A stretch of DNA of 64,000 nucleotides from Petrosia ficiformis (taxonomy: Eukaryota; Porifera; Demospongiae; Haplosclerida; Petrosiidae): the NCBI GenBank assembly GCA_947044365.1, contig OX345639.1, positions 3,151,001 through 3,215,000 on the forward strand, given 5' to 3'. The translations under genes were made by a program, and so were the position numbers. Positions 1-11,678 of this stretch are shown here, one piece after another (within the stretch, counting starts at the first letter, position 1; every line of letters begins with the position of its first letter). The notes under the pieces were generated by a model. That model did not search any database. It saw nothing but the letters and a program-made list of their open reading frames with translations, and was not told where the DNA came from.

Positions 1-55
1 CAAACACAATCTTTCTTCACATGCTATGATTTTTTCCTTTTTTCTTTCAAATTAG

Positions 56-3000
56 CACTGACAGTTGTGACAGAACATCATATTTTCAAATGGTATAATG
101 ACATCTTCAAAAGAGTATGGATACTTCTCAAATCGCTGGAAAATTGTAGTAAAGATCCTTCATCTTTGTCTCTTGAAGATATTAATCATTTGATTGACAA
201 CATGTTGCAAGCTATTCATTCACTTGTTGATAGAGATATAATTAATGAGGTAAGAGGACAATAACATGTTAATAGAGATATATAAACTACTCTTGTGTTA
301 ATAGAGAGATGTAGGGGGACAATAATTACCCTTGTGTTAATAATAATCCTAACTAAGTTATGTTCGTTCATCATTATATCATATAATTATTTCAGCCAGA
401 GTAGGGTTGTTTTTTTAAATTTTATTTATAGTAGCACCATTTCTATTATTGTAGTGAATGTTTACATGAATAAACTGATTGTAATTCTCACCTTGTAAAC
501 CACTTTACTCGTTAATGAAGAAAAAGCAATCCTATGATTGTTTGTTCTTTGTTTTTTTTTTCAAGCATTGACAAAGAATCTTTTATATGCAACAAATTAG
601 AAACCAGCCTATTATTAGAAGTGGCAAGAAGTACATGTATGGTAGTTTAACAACATTTTTCATATGATAATAAATTTTTATTTTATGATACAGATTACTT
701 CATTAACAATCTGTCATTGCCTGAAGGCATTGGAGGAAATCTTTTATGGTAACATATCTCTTGAGTTTGACTTGAAAAAGTTGCCCCTGTCAAGTTTCAA
801 GAAGGCGCTAGTGGAGAGCAAGGTACTGACCCTTCTACAGCTAAAAGAGAAAGTTCAGACTATCCTTGCCTATCTCGTTACTGAAGAAGACAGTGAAATA
901 ATGCATGAGCTTTGTATCCGCAAGGATAACTTGGCAAAGTATGTTGAAGAATGTTCTCAGTTGTCTGAGATCAGGCCACTAATAGTTGCACTACGAAAAT
1001 TCAAAGCTTTTTCTAAAGTATTCGAAAATCGTTTTAAATTCAGACAGTTAGGTCTCCTAGAAGTTTTGGAAACTCTTTCTGAGAAATATCCTGATTCTCA
1101 AGTGGATATGCTTTCTGCTGAATTAATCTATCTCTTGTTGTCTGACCAGCCAGACATCATTGAAGAATACCCAAGTTTTGATGGTTAGATTATTTCCTAA
1201 TATGCATGCATGGTTGCCATAAATGATCATTTTGTTACAGAGATTGAGCTGTCTGAATCTCATTGTATTGCAATGGAAGAATTTGTCCAGTGTCTCGGTA
1301 ATGCTATTCCTGCAGAAAGCCTAGATGTTTATCGCCATGTTCAAAGTTTGTATTCTCTTATGGTAGTTTCCAGTATTGAGTACGGTAGAGTTACAAGTGA
1401 TGTGAACAAGAAACTGGACCTTCAGTCTGTGTGTACTTACTTTGCAAAACATTTAAAAGAGCTTTTGTGCATCTACGAAAATATGAAAGAACCGAATGTC
1501 CTTTCACACATTGAGAGTCAGGTATCTTCCATTTTTAAAACTTACCTGCCTCATTTTGTTAGCATTTTACTCAAAGTAAAGAAAGTGTATGCTTCTTCTC
1601 AATCACAAGGTATATGTAATATTGAAATATGGAATGAAATTGCAATACTCATAAATTATTACACACCTTTAGAAAATCTCTTTGGTGGTTTAATGTCTCT
1701 AGTATTTTCTTGCCTGGAAAACTGGTCAAGAATGGGTAATAGCGTGAAGAGAGCCCTCATGAAATACGGAGCTTGTCATTTGCTGCTCATTGAGTTATAT
1801 GGTGATCATGCTCAGGTATTATGTGTGAATTAGAAGTTTAACTTAAATTTAAAATGTAATATTTCTCTTAGAATTTTAAGAATGCTTTCACTATTCTTCT
1901 ATGCCTCTATAATGTCATGTTTGAATTGGAGTATGCCAGTCACTTTCAGTTAGTATATGGAGACAGCCTCCTTGAGTATTTCCTCTCAAACAATGATGTA
2001 CGAATTAGATGTCTTGCCAAGTTTTGCCTGAGTTGTTTGCATATGTTTCTTCTGCCATCTGAGATGATTCAGCTTTCCTTACTACCTGATGAAGCTGAAT
2101 TAGTAGGAACATGTCTAAAAGACTCGACTCACTTGTTTGGAGAAATAAGTCAACTTCAGCTTGTTGCAACAATTGAGAATCTTGCTTTTTGTCCAAAGAA
2201 TTGGGACATTTTTCGTGATACTGAAGTTGTTCATACTCTGGTGGAGTTAGCAATAACAAAGACTGGATCAATTCAGAATCATTCTCTTAGTGCTTTGATT
2301 AACATGTGCCCATTTCAAGGAGATGTAACAAGTGTTTCTGTTTCTACATTACTTCAATCAATGCCACAGTTTTTGAAGTTTATCAGCACTTCAACTCTTG
2401 AAACATGCACCGGATTTCATTGTTTGTTTCAGCTACAAGATGAAGCAGGTAATGTATAAATACATGATTTTTTTATTGAGATCAATTAATTCTTTGATTT
2501 TAGGACTTAATTGTGCAAAGATCCTTTATAATCACAAGCGGTACAATGATTGTGAAAAACTTTGCAAGAGTTTAAATAGAGATCAAGATTCTGAAGTACA
2601 ACTCTACATGGCCAAGAGTATGTATCATCAATACAAGATAGAGTTTATAGAAAACATCAAACAGAGGAAGACCATCCCACCATTTGAGTATAAAGCCATT
2701 ATGCGTTCCTTCTGTAATGATAGAATCATTGAAGTCATCAGAATCTTAACTAAGCTTAGACCATTGATGACTAATGACTTGTGGGATTCCGAAGCAACGT
2801 ACATTTTGGACAAAGCACTCATAGATTGCTTAATTTTCAATATCGACAAAGTGAAAACATGTCTTCTATGCCATATCAAAGCTGATAAGCTGATACGTAG
2901 TCACTACATTTCAAAATTCATCTTGCAGAGATCGGTGAAAGCAATGGGGTGTCATACCAGTGAAAATGTGGTTATTTTCTCACCAACTGATCAACCATCT

Positions 3001-5605
3001 GATTGGCAGCTGAAATCTGCTGCAAAAATCACATACTCTATGCTTTGTAAGAAGTGTGATGGAGAAATTTTGAGCCAAGATGAAAATGCTTTTAAGAAAT
3101 GTGTTTTTGATCTGTTTTATGAGCATGAAAACTCACAAATGCTGGCTCTTTCAATTTCATATAATGCGTTTTTTCATAGATTCACTGCTGGGTTAATTTT
3201 CAGAGGTATGGCTCAGTTTTGTAGCAGTGTGTGTGCTGAAATAGGCCAATTTGATCAAATTCACATTCTAATGCAAGCTTGTCGAGAAGCTTGCCTTCTA
3301 AATTCATACCCACCAAGTAGTCTAAAGTTTTATATGCTTCCCCTTCCTTCAGAATTTCCTCCTGGAATGGAAAAACCCATCGGATGGGATGCGTTTGTGG
3401 GATTAGCAAATGCTCCATACGGGGCATATAGACTCCTGCAACCAGGAGAGCCAACACATCCAAAAAGGCTTTATTGCTTCATGGTCAAAGCGGGAGTTAT
3501 GCTCTTTGTTGCTTCACTCGATCGAGATCTTGATGAAGAATTAGATGCTGTTTGTTCGCAGTACAGAATTCAGTTACCTCCTGACGAAAGTGATACCTGC
3601 ACTATGAATATTCCAGAAGACAGCAAAAGAGCAGATCTGATTCCTCAGATGATTTGGTGGAGTCTGCTTGACTGGGCACAAGAGAAAACTAATGCTGCAA
3701 TGTCAGTTACAATATTACTCAGTCCATCAGTTAAGTTCATGGCTGGTCACGGGCTAACCAGTGTCATACAGCAAGCTAGCGAGCAATCTGAAGCATTTTA
3801 CGATACCCTTTCCCTCAAAAATTCACCTGTGATTGCCAACCTACTACCTCCTGGATTTGAGATTAACTTTGATAAAATCGATACTCCACAGGAGAAGATG
3901 GTTAACGTTCCCAGTGGTCACAAAGTTTTGCTGCACAGTTTCTTCACCATAATGTTTGAAGCTGCAGCTGGCTATGTCATTTTTGCCAGACATGAAAGTA
4001 ATACCCCGCCAGAAAAGAAGGAGAAGTGCTCTGTTTACTCCAGAATTTTACAGCCATATATTCTTATGTATATTACCTTATCTCAGATAGTTTTCAAACT
4101 TGGATTTCTTATTGACGAATGGGACTATAGAGTTAAAGGCATACTACCAGGTTGTCGTACAGAGATGAAGGATTCCATTCATCTTAAACAACTAATTGAG
4201 CGGATTCCTGAAATTATTCGTCAAACCCTTCGTGCAAAAGGATTCCGAAGCTTCAAGTCGCTTCTTTTTTGGAGTGAACATCTAAAAAATGTGAAAACCA
4301 ATGAAAGGTAAGCTTATATAGGCAGTTGATGTTACCCTTGCCACAAAGAGTTGGTGAATGGGTACGGTAATCATTTTATGTGTCTGTATGTCAGTGTATA
4401 TTAACAACCTTCTTGAGAGTTAGCAGAGGCTCCAGGAAAATATAGAGTATGAGGCCCCAGAGAGAAAAATGTCCAATTACTACTGGTGTGGTCAGTCTGA
4501 ATTTTAACTATTATGTGTAGAGAGGTAATAATGAGGTGTCTGTGTTGCATGTGGTAAATAGTGCATTTTCTCACCTGATAAAATGGCTTGTTTCATTTCA
4601 AGTGTTGGCATGATATATCTTTAGCCCTTCTTGGGTATCTTGACATTTTGACATTAAAGCTTAGTAACTTTAACTCATAAACTTTTGGGGGGCCCTAGGA
4701 TATTTACTCACCTGAGTGTAGGTAAACTCAACACAGGTATAGTAAATGGAGTATACTGACATTTTGAGTGAAAAAAGACACATTGCAAGTTCCAAATTGT
4801 TTGTCTTTTTAAAGCCTACCAGTATTTTTGTTCCGTTGGCAATATTATTCATATTATACAACATACATGGCATTTCTTGCACAAGGTCAAACATTGAGGT
4901 ACAACCTCATATTATAGTAAAGTGTGAGTATTTGTAAACACAATGTGCATGAAATTTCAAAACTAGTGCGCTCTATAAAATTAATTGTTATGATGTCACT
5001 TCTCTTTTGTTATCTTCAGGGTTATCCCATCCTTAGATTCAACCTGCTTTCATTCCGAAAAGTGCTTTTACTGTCGGAAGCTCTGTAATGTCTGTATGAA
5101 TCCATGCCATCCAGATGAACAAAAGACAAAAGAATACTCTGATTTCGGCATTGCACATTGCTGTAGTGATTCATGCTACAACTTTCTTTCTTCTGGAACA
5201 AGTAAAGTAATCATTGAGAAGATTCCAGAACATTTGGCAATGCTAAATACCTCTGAGGGACACTTTGAATATTTACGTGGATACATTTCGATTATTGACC
5301 ACAAACATTTTGATTTTCAGTCCACTGTCTTCTTTTCCATTTGTCAAAGTGGGAAGGAGATGGGAGGTTATTTTACTGTTCCAAGTGAACTTAAATATGT
5401 CAGATTATGGTACTGGAACATCTATAAGCCTATCTGTATTGAATATGTAGTTGATGATGATTTTAATCCTGTAAAGCTGTTGGAGTTTGAGGATTGTGGA
5501 TCCGTATTCAGTCAAGCCGAAGAGATACAATTGATGTTAGAGTATCATGAAATCTTAGTTGTTGGGCAGGTTCCATACCATTTTATGAAATGCCAATTCT
5601 ATTGA
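56..5605 (+). CDS. Large helical-repeat protein with C-terminal Cys-rich segment, 5' end outside window
   Basis: I do not recognise this gene. Exons visible by splice signals are about 56-248, 691-1186, 1241-1813, 1873-2449, 2504-4308 and 5020-5605; the stop is at 5603-5605. An AG acceptor just before 56 shows that earlier exons lie off the left edge. The first four exons encode leucine-rich helical protein resembling ARM/HEAT-type solenoids. The big exon begins with a TPR-like stretch (YNHKRYNDCEKLCKSLNRD) and continues as about 600 residues without a clear signature, including PYGAYRLLQPGEPTHPKRLY. The last exon opens with clustered cysteines and histidines (CFHSEKCFYCRKLCNVCMNP) that could bind zinc. 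There is no signal peptide or membrane segment in the visible part. Whether all six exons belong to one transcript is inferred from compatible splice sites and uniform style. It is tandem with DARS2, 154 bp away. Confidence 0.6.
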
Positions 5606-5759
5606 TGATTATACACTATTTTGTGTAGAAATTTAGTGATTATATTTTTTTTTGTTAAATGAAATTGTCAATAATTAATTAATATTGCTTCTTGTATATA
5701 TACGTAATTATATATAATAACAGTATATTACTAGTATACTGAAGTGCACGGATAAAGCA

Positions 5760-8700
5760 TGGCTCTGAAGAGGTTCTTGTGGAGCTCCTTGGAGAAGATT
5801 CCTCGTGTTTCTTTCTTTTACAGAGGTGAATTTGTTGTATATATTACCATTAAAAAATAATTTTCTTTTAGATTCTCATCACAGCAGCTTCAGTTATCGT
5901 ACTCACACATGTGGCGAACTTAGAGATAGTCATGTGGGGAGTCATGTGACCTTGTGTGGATGGATGCAGAAGCCTCGGTGAGTGTTTATACATACAATAG
6001 AGTGATTATAACATATTTATGATTATATAGTGTTATGGCGTCAATGGGTATGGTTTTTATCCCTTTAACTGATGCAACAGGAACAACTCAACTCATATGT
6101 GAAAATGAGGTATAAAGGGCCAGTGCCTCCAACTACAAGGATTTTTTCGTATTTATATGAAATTATTAGGAATACGGAAAATTACACTAAAGTACAGAAA
6201 GTGCATGTGCTCTGACTAAAAACATGGAAGTGTCTTTCAGTAATACAGATAGTTCAGCATCTAGTAAAGCCTCTAGTAGTGAGTCTACAGCTAGTAATGT
6301 AAACTGTGTTACAGTTAGTGATACTGATGTCAGTGTACCTACCTAAACCTTCAACTAAATTCACCAGGACCAGCTGAACAATTGAAGTGATCCATATCAT
6401 TCTTTTGTCTTTGAAAATACTAAAGATTATAAATATTATGATGAAATGAGTAATGTGTAGTTGGAGGCACTGAGAGGTGTTTATATAATTTAGGACTAAA
6501 CGTAATCATCTATTTATCTATCTATCCATTCACTGAATAGGACATTCATAACATCATCAATGGATTGAAAACAGAAAGTGTTATTCAAATTGAAGGTATG
6601 GTATCTAGGAGACACCAAAGGAATTTTAATAAGGTAGTTGCTGTGTGATTTAATTATATATTTGGTATGCAATATTCTTTAGAGTATGGATACTGGTTCT
6701 ATTGAGGTTCAAATAGTTTCAATGAAAGTACTCAACAAAACGGAAGACTTGCCTTTTCTACCATACAGTAGAGCTACAGATGTCAGTAATATAGTGACAC
6801 TTACAACAGAGATTAATGCAGAAGAAGGAGGGGAGTGCCCTGGGATTCCTCATCCCTAACTCTAGTGCTTGAAGGCAACATGCATGCAGTATAAAATTTG
6901 TATATAATTATGTGTTATATGATACAGCCAGTTTTTGTGAAGTCTCCCTCACCTCCTAACCAAAAAACCTTGTATTAATCTAATCCACCACTCCTTTTCT
7001 TTATTTTTCCTTGTTCTCTTAACATTCCTCCACCTTCTCTTCCTCAGAGTTCTTTCTCTTACTTCTTTTCTTCCTTCCTTGTCATGATCTTTCTCTCCTT
7101 CAATTTCAAATTTTGCTCTTCCATTGTCTGCTTCCTCTCTCCCTTCTCCTCTCCATAGTTAGATTTCAGAAGAGTTGAGACTTAAAGAACGCCATCTTGA
7201 TATTCGTAGACCAAACCTCCAACAGATTCTTAGACTTCGCTCTCAAATATCTAATACTGTTAGACAGTTCCTCATTACACATGGTGAGTAGAATGTGAAG
7301 TCAACTTGATATTACACGGGCTATAATTATAACTGTTACTGTACTATATATGTCATAACAGGTTTTGTTGAAGTTGAGACTCCAACATTATTTAAACCTA
7401 CACCAGAAGTAAGTCATTAATATACATGTAGATGTTATATATATTAAGTAATGTACATGTACATGTAATGTATAGTAATGTACATGTAATATAATTATAA
7501 TAATGTACATGTACATAGTAATGTACATGCACATGTAATATATAGTAATGTACATGTACATGTAATATAATTATAATAATGTACATGTACATGTAATATA
7601 TAGTAATGTACATGTACATGTAATATATAGTAATGTACATGTACATGTGTATGTAATTTATAGTAATGTATATATACATGTAATGTACGTCTGGAGTGCA
7701 GAGTGTCGTGGGTTCAAATCCCACCTGAGGCAACTCATTTTCATTTTTTCATTTGCCTCAGGTGACTTTCTTTCTTCTTTCTTTCTTTCTTTCTTTCTTT
7801 CTTTCCATCTCAAGTGTTATCATGTAATGTGGATACACTAAATCTATGTGTTCTTTATTGTTATATATATCACATAATTCACACATAAAGTTTGATAAGA
7901 CTCTAACAGTGTTCCCATTAGGGAGGAGATGTTCCAATTCAGAATTTAGTTGTACTTTAATTATACATTTGTTAATCTGACCTCTTCTTTCTTTTTCAGG
8001 GAGCAAAAGAGTTTCTAGTTCCATCAAAAGAGCGTGGACGATTTTATTCACTGGCTCAAAGTCCTCAACAGGTTTGATATAATAATGTAATTATATCATT
8101 ACAATTATAAATATCGTGTAGAGCAACTTCAATATAGGACACTTCTCTTAGCAATGACAATATACTATTACTCAGTAAAAAAAGACTGAACACTTATATA
8201 TACATGGGAATTATAAGACAGGAAGGAAAATATATACACAGACAATTAGACTACAAGATTGTTTAAGAATACAAGATGATTACATACACAGAAGATTATG
8301 GCTATGGCTACAATACAAATAACTATAATCAACAATAATAACAATGCTCTGTTCAATGATAACCTTAAAATATTATATACTAGCTTAATACCACCTTTGG
8401 CCTTCCTCATTTCGTGGAGCTTGGAATAGACAGGTTCCACTGTATAACTGAATTACTGATGTACTATAATAACTGTAACAAATGAAAATTGGCCAAAATG
8501 GTACTTCTATTTATAGGTTCACACTTGACCTTTGACCTTTGTCCTATGCTAATTATTATCCTATGACCTTTGACCTTTATTAGTTCAAGCAACTTTTGAT
8601 GGTTGGAGGTATTGACAGATATTTCCAATTTGCTCGTTGCTATAGAGACGAGGACTCGCGTTCAGACAGACAACCAGAATTTACTCAGGTAAATCTGTTA

Positions 8701-11591
8701 TACATAACATTATTGTGAGCGTAACTAGAATGGACTCTTTTTTACAGATTGATTTAGAGATGTCATTTGTGAGTGAGGAAGGGGTTAAAACTATGACTGA
8801 GAAATTGATGGTTGATGTGTTCAAACACACACTACCTCACATGACTCCGCCCACTATTCCATTTCCTTGTATTCCTTATCGGCAAGCTATGAATAAGGTA
8901 TTATATAAATGTCACCAAATCTGTATAGTGGGACTTTTTATCACAAAATAAGGCTTTGCGTCATTATGTGAACCACCTTAAAAGCGAAACATAAAAAACC
9001 TACTTATTGTCAGCATGTGTGTGTGAGTGTGACATGGTGTCTTTCCTCTCTGATAGTATGGTACAGATAAGCCAGACACAAGATTTAAAATGGAGGTGAG
9101 TCTGTTTTCTGTTGTATTGATTCTATGTAGTAACAATTAGATTCATTGCTTGAGTGATGAATGGAGAGAAGCTGTGAGAGATACAGAGCTGTCACATTTG
9201 ATAAATCTTGATCTAATTGGTTTCTACGTGCCTCAATGGAAGGTAAGTTAGGTAACTATGACTACTGAATTATTATTGTGATCAGACAATAGATTACTTG
9301 TATATAGACCAAAGAAGATAAATTAAGGATCCAAATTTACCTATACAACCTCTATATAGTGTATATGCACGTATAGTATACAATTACCTATACCAATACT
9401 CTGTCTATATCTTTATACTAAAGGTCATTCACGTTCACCTTCACCTCAGAAAAATGTTCATAACTTTAGTTTGGAATGACCAACAATTTTTTTTACCTTC
9501 ACCATTTTCGTATAATTACCCTTCCTGTTCTTTGTTGTTTATGACAAATTTCAATCCATTGCTTCATTATTGAGTTATAGTATAATCATGTATGACATTA
9601 ATCTATACACATATAAAATCATCACATCCTAATTTTGAGGTCAATGGGAATGTGAACAGACTCCAGTATAAGTGCAATCCTTCAATGATCATGTTTTATA
9701 TTGTAGTCAATGGTTAATCAGTTTGATCCTGGTACTTGGAAACATCTAATGAGTCCTGTCAGAGACTCCACTACACAATACTCCACGATATTATCATGTT
9801 TTAATAACAATGTTGAGGTTAGTGATGTCATTAGTGGAAGATATCAGAGGTCAATGAAATTACAATAATATCAGATAGGAGTACATATAATTGTATAATT
9901 ATGTGACCTAATTTTTGATCGACTGTTTACCTTCAATCACTTGTCATTCTGCCATTTTGTACAGGAAGTGAATGAATTTTGCTATCCAGGAAGAGCTAAT
10001 ATTAAGCTTCGTGGGTAACAAATTTTATTGACTTCCTGTACAAAATGACTGGATGATTAGCAAGTGTTTGTTGAAATCCTAATGGTCTATTCATTTGGTC
10101 ATTTATCACTCCATGGCTTTGTTTATTATGGGTACTACATCATTCTAGATTCTATCATCAGCTGATGAAAGGTTTGATGGTAGTATACTAGCTCATAGTT
10201 GCAAACAGAAACTAGAATTGATGTCTAAAGTACTCTCTAATACTGTGTCAAGCTTTAGAGGAGATAGGGTAGAAGGAGGGTTTGTTTTAGCTGCATATGG
10301 ACAAGAAGAAAATAAAGATCACGCAGTATGCAATATGTATGTTATGTGTGCATTATGATGTCATAATGATGTTATTGTGATGCATTATAATGTCATAATA
10401 TATAAATATTTGATGCCTTATGATGTCATTATGATGTATTATGTCATAGTATGTAAATTTTATGATGCATTATGATGTCATAGTATGTATTATTAATGTT
10501 ATTGTGATGCATTATGATGTCATATGATGTCATAGTATGTATTAATGATGTCATTCTGATGTATTATGATCTCATTTTACAGCTGTTAGCTCTTGGTCGA
10601 TTAAGAACCAGTATTGCTTCTGAACTGAGTAATAACAGATTACTTAACATTCCATCAGATGTGTATGAGTTGCTATGGGTTACTGACTTTCCTTTGTTCA
10701 GTATTGTGGATGACAGCGAAACCGGTCAGTTGACAGATTTATAAAAATCAAATAATTATGAAATAATTGACAGGGCCAGTGATTAAATCTACTCATCATC
10801 CATTCACTATACCTAAACAGGAGGACATAGAGAAACTTTACACTGCTAGCAGCCATGATGAATTAACTCAAGTATTTATCTATCCATCCATTCATCCATC
10901 AATCCATCCATCAATCCATCCATCCATCCATCCATCCATCCATCCATCCATCCATCTTTCATCCATTCATCCATCCATTCATCCATCCATTCATCCATAA
11001 TTATATTTGTCTAATATATTCAGATTACAGCTCAGAATTATGATTTAGTAGTTAATGGCTGGGAACTAGGAGGAGGATCAATCAGAATACATGATGCTAA
11101 TATACAAGAACATGTAATGTCTAACATTCTAAAAACTAGAACAGACAGGTTTAGTCACTTGTTAAAAGGACTACGATCAGGCTGCCCACCTCATGGTGGA
11201 ATAGCTCTTGGTATGAAGAATCCAATCCATTCATCTATCTATCTATCTATCTATCTATTTATCTATCCATGCTCCTCCATCTCTCTATCCACCAATATAT
11301 CAATCTTTATTCATCCAATGCTCCTCCATCTCTCTATCCATCCACATATCATTATTTATTCATCCATAATCCTACTTCCATCTTTTTTCTCTATCCATTT
11401 ATCACTATTCATCAACAGGACTAGACAGACTGGTTGCAATTCTGTGTGGTGCCTCGAGTCTTCGAGACGTAATAGCTTTTCCAAAGTCTACAACTGGTAG
11501 AGATTTACTTACAGGAGCTCCTGCCTCACTGAGCTCTGACGAGTTGAGTGATTATGGTATAGATTTGTTAAAAGATAGACAAAGATTTTAA
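5760..11591 (+). CDS. DARS2: Mitochondrial aspartyl-tRNA synthetase
   Basis: Class II synthetase that charges tRNA-Asp in the mitochondrial matrix. The start at 5760 gives a basic, Arg/Leu-rich N-terminus ([13 protein letters not shown]) like a mitochondrial presequence. Next comes an OB-fold anticodon-binding region ([21 protein letters not shown], 5872-5978). Motif 1 is [17 protein letters not shown], at 7270-7408. [20 protein letters not shown] is at about 8000-8071. Motif 2 is [20 protein letters not shown] followed by [11 protein letters not shown], at 8583-8770. [10 protein letters not shown] is at about 9060, the bacterial-type insertion lies at 9145-10325, and motif 3 is [13 protein letters not shown] followed by RDVIAFPKS, at about 11180-11490. 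The stop TAA is 11589-11591. About 16 small exons; introns carry a 352-bp inverted-repeat element, a tACATGTA minisatellite, an (ATCC)n tract and two foldback elements. The bacterial-type insertion identifies the mitochondrial rather than the cytosolic enzyme. It converges on CCNB1IP1 with 87 bp between stop codons. Confidence 0.95.
6121..6472. mobile_element. 352-bp MITE-like element with perfect 17-bp terminal inverted repeats
   Basis: The sequence CAGTGCCTCCAACTACA at 6121-6137 is repeated exactly, inverted, at 6456-6472. The interior has no open reading frame of note, so this is a non-autonomous DNA element inserted in a DARS2 intron. I see no convincing target-site duplication, so the superfamily is not assigned. 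Confidence 0.75.
7432..7685. repeat. ACATGTA-rich minisatellite in DARS2 intron
   Basis: About eight degenerate copies of a unit near 30 bp, made of ATGTACATGTACATG and a TAATATATAGTA spacer. It gives spurious Tyr/Met/His-rich reading frames on both strands, which are not genes. Confidence 0.8.
7690..7805 (+). repeat. tRNA 3'-half-like segment with hairpin and (CTTT)n tail
   Basis: GGGTTCAAATCCC at about 7711-7723 is a good T-arm/B box, but no matching 5' half or acceptor partner precedes it. CACCTGAGGCA is followed by its inverse TGCCTCAGGTG about 30 bp later, then a (CTTT)n run. This looks like the remnant of a tRNA-derived retroposon, not a functional tRNA. Confidence 0.4.
9423..9661 (+). 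mobile_element. Foldback element family 1, copy in DARS2 intron
   Basis: About 240 bp running from GGTCATTCACGTTCACC to GGGAATGTGAACAGACT, with imperfect inverted ends (GTCATTC..GTTCAC versus GTGAAC). The interior contains CTTCCTGTTCTTTG and TTTCAATCCATTGCTTCATT. The same sequence recurs near 36895, 43945, 48612, 48896 (partial) and 54130, in both orientations. Confidence 0.75.
9915..10090. mobile_element. Foldback element family 2, copy in DARS2 intron
   Basis: Long imperfect palindrome built around CATTTTGTACAGGAAGT and its inverse ACTTCCTGTACAAAATG, with ATTAAGCTT near the centre. Related copies lie at 35505, 42345 and 52855. Confidence 0.7.
10881..10998. repeat. (ATCC)n microsatellite in DARS2 intron
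   Basis: Near-perfect TCCA/ATCC tetranucleotide run with a few ATTC variants. It starts just after the exon ending near 10871. A shorter related CTAT tract lies at 11228-11270 in the next intron. Confidence 0.9.
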
Positions 11592-11678
11592 TATTAGAAT
11601 TTATATAATAATAATGAATTTGGAATAGAGTATCGTATAGTACAGTACCAGTGATTATACATAATTATAATTATAACT

